A DNA stretch of 13,822 nt from JBNKFQ01 sp050289385 (GTDB lineage Bacteria > Pseudomonadota > Gammaproteobacteria > Pseudomonadales > Porticoccaceae). The notes beneath the pieces were generated by a model. It searched no databases and had not been told where the DNA came from. It worked only from the letters and a program-made list of their open reading frames with translations. The number at the start of each line of letters is the position of its first letter. The first letter of the stretch is position 1. Position numbers and translations under genes: made by a program. Shown here one piece after another: positions 12,219-13,822 of this stretch. The stretch spans positions 1 to 13,822 of the forward strand of contig JBNKFQ010000104.1 in the NCBI GenBank assembly GCA_050289385.1, given 5' to 3'.

Positions 12219-13822
12219 ATGAAAAGTTCGCACACGTTTTTACAACGCAATCGACTGGCCTGGGCTGTTGCTTCCGCTTTGTTGGCTGGAGCATCGGGAA
12301 CCTTGTTTGCCGACACTGGCAGATTAAAAGTCGATATTAATTCACAGGGGGCTGGCCAGGCGCTTGTCACGCTCGGGGAACGGGCCGGTGTGCAGATCAC
12401 CGTGCCGCAGGAATTTGCCAATAAAATCACCTTGAATGCCGTTAGGGGTGAATACACGCTTGCCGAGGCGTTGGATCAGATGCTTTATGGTACCGGGTTG
12501 GCATATACCTTTGTTTCTGATGAGTCGGTGGTGATTCAGAAAGCAAATATAGCAGAGCAGGAGTCTCGTTCCATGCCTGCGGGTCGAGACCAGATTATTG
12601 AAGAAGTTACGGTTACCGCAACAAAGCGGGAAACCAGATTGCAGGACACCGCCATGTCCATATCCGCCCTGGGCGGCGACCTGATCGACAAGCGCGGCAT
12701 TACGCAATTCAAAGATTACCTCAGCACCCTGCCCGGTGTGACCATGCAGGATCGCGGTGCTATAGGGAACTCCATCGTTATACGGGGTATCGCTGTTCAG
12801 CCTCAAACTGAAAAAGAAGCCGTCGGGGTTTATTTTGGTGAAACACCGATTTCCGGCTTGGGAGGTAATTTTGCCTATGCAGGCAGTGTGGATTTTAAAA
12901 TGGTGGACATCGAGCGGGTGGAGGTTCTGCGAGGACCGCAAGGAACCCTCTTTGGCTCCGGCTCCATGGGCGGCACAGTGCGTATTTTGCCTAAAAAACC
13001 TAATCTGGAGCAAATGGAAGGTGAGGTTGCCGCCATGGTTTCCCAAACCGGTGAGTTGGGCGGAACCAATAACTCAGTCCAGGGTGTGTTCAACCTGCCC
13101 CTGATAGAAAATACCCTGGCGGTCAGAGGGGTGGCCTATCGCTTCGATACCAGTGGTTATGTGAAAAATATCGCCGGTAGTTACCCTGGTGACGATTTTC
13201 TTACTGCCAACACTGTAAACACCCGGGATACCTTTGGTGAAACAGTGACGGCCTGGGGCGGTGTGGCAAAAGACCAGGATGACAGAGGTGCGGAAGAGGT
13301 CTCGGGCGTCCGCCTGTCCGCCCTCTGGCAGCCGCTTGAGCCGCTTTCCATCAGTTTGGGTTATGCCCGACAGGAAACCGATATGGAAGGCTGGGGTGAT
13401 ATTGATATTGCCTATGGGCAGTTCGCGCAACTTCGAGCACTGCCAGGTGATTCGGTTAAAGTTGCCCCAACGGTGGGGCATGGTATAGGGCCTGAAGGGC
13501 TTCACTCGGAGGTCGATCTCGTTAATCTTACCGTAGATTACGATCTTGATTGGGGCAGCTTCCGCAGTACATCCTCCTGGCTTGATAAGGAATCCTGGGT
13601 AAATGAGGATCACTCCAAAAGTCTTCTCGATGTTTTGGGAGTTTATGACGCAACGCTGGTACGAGAGCAGGATTTCTTCACCCAGGAAATTCGTTTTTCT
13701 TCCCAGTTTGATGGGCCTGTGCAATTGCTGGCCGGTGTGTACTACGAAGACAGGAAAACCAACAACTACTATACAGAAGGATTTACCGGGGGTGCAGGTC
13801 AGGATATAGACGCAATCACATT
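12219..13822 (+). CDS. TonB-dependent outer-membrane receptor with N-terminal signalling (STN) domain, partial
   Basis: This outer-membrane gated channel should take up a large or scarce ligand using TonB energy and signal its presence to FecR. The first 534 residues are in the window; the stop lies beyond the right edge. The start ATG 12219 has AGGTGAG (12206-12212) six bases upstream. A signal peptide covers about 1-31 (probable cut after LFA). The STN signalling domain is at about 36-107, ending in ESVVIQK. A TonB box EEVTVTA is at 128-134. The plug domain is at about 140-262, with TLPGVTMQDRG, NSIVIRG and the hallmark VEVLRGPQGTLFGSGSMGGTV. The beta-barrel follows. The STN domain marks it as a transducing receptor, which fits the upstream FecI/FecR pair. 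The ligand cannot be deduced; receptors of this broad type serve siderophores, vitamins, glycans and hydrophobic compounds. Confidence 0.93.
   Translation, partial: MKSSHTFLQRNRLAWAVASALLAGASGTLFADTGRLKVDINSQGAGQALVTLGERAGVQITVPQEFANKITLNAVRGEYTLAEALDQMLYGTGLAYTFVSDESVVIQKANIAEQESRSMPAGRDQIIEEVTVTATKRETRLQDTAMSISALGGDLIDKRGITQFKDYLSTLPGVTMQDRGAIGNSIVIRGIAVQPQTEKEAVGVYFGETPISGLGGNFAYAGSVDFKMVDIERVEVLRGPQGTLFGSGSMGGTVRILPKKPNLEQMEGEVAAMVSQTGELGGTNNSVQGVFNLPLIENTLAVRGVAYRFDTSGYVKNIAGSYPGDDFLTANTVNTRDTFGETVTAWGGVAKDQDDRGAEEVSGVRLSALWQPLEPLSISLGYARQETDMEGWGDIDIAYGQFAQLRALPGDSVKVAPTVGHGIGPEGLHSEVDLVNLTVDYDLDWGSFRSTSSWLDKESWVNEDHSKSLLDVLGVYDATLVREQDFFTQEIRFSSQFDGPVQLLAGVYYEDRKTNNYYTEGFTGGAGQDIDAIT

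Noticed and set aside
12342..13046. 234-codon minus-strand frame inside the TonB receptor
   Set aside because: It is antisense to clear STN, TonB box and plug motifs, and its own translation has no family resemblance. It is a shadow of codon usage.
13074..13724. 216-codon minus-strand frame inside the receptor barrel
   Set aside because: Same reason: the plus strand continues as an uninterrupted TonB receptor barrel, and the minus frame has no supported start or domain.

Overview
The window looks like ordinary chromosome from a gammaproteobacterium, probably marine. It carries NhaB, NudC and SohB of gammaproteobacterial type, a cobalamin-dependent MetH followed by a DUF2970 gene, and an ECF sigma / FecR / TonB-receptor locus of the kind common in marine Cellvibrionales-like and Alteromonadales-like bacteria. 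This placement is an inference from gene content; no rRNA or tRNA gene is visible to test it.

Layout. Positions 1-179 hold an inverted pair of heptamer arrays that resembles a miniature element and stops about 10 bp before the ribosome binding site of dnaQ (+). dnaQ converges on nhaB (-) with an 8-bp gap. nhaB diverges from nudC (+), which is followed by sohB (+). sohB converges on a CPA2-type cation/proton antiporter (-), and the gap is filled by a 28-30 bp palindrome plus six roughly 15-bp tandem repeats. A 37-codon single-membrane-span ORF (+, 6029-6142) diverges from the antiporter. On the minus strand, metH and a DUF2970 membrane protein form a two-gene unit (10186 down to 6242).

From 10300 to the right edge lies a complete cell-surface signalling module: a FecI-like ECF sigma factor, a FecR-like transmembrane regulator overlapping it by 4 bp, and a TonB-dependent receptor with an N-terminal signalling (STN) domain, cut by the window edge at residue 534. 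In the FecI/FecR/FecA paradigm the loaded receptor signals through its STN domain to periplasmic FecR. FecR is then proteolysed and frees or activates the sigma factor, which transcribes the receptor gene. The same two-block motif, with identical 14-bp spacing, precedes both the sigma gene and the receptor gene. I propose it as the sigma factor's own promoter, giving autoregulation plus receptor induction. The ligand is unknown.

The most interesting signals are three. (1) A 4 x 7-bp tandem repeat sits inside the fecR coding sequence, just before the transmembrane segment; gain or loss of one unit would shift the frame, making it a candidate phase-variation switch. (2) The duplicated putative ECF promoter. 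(3) Several short-repeat families (two heptamer families, each present as an inverted pair, and a 15-bp family) occupy intergenic edges and in one case supply the stop codon of a gene. No CRISPR array, prophage, transposase gene or tRNA was found.
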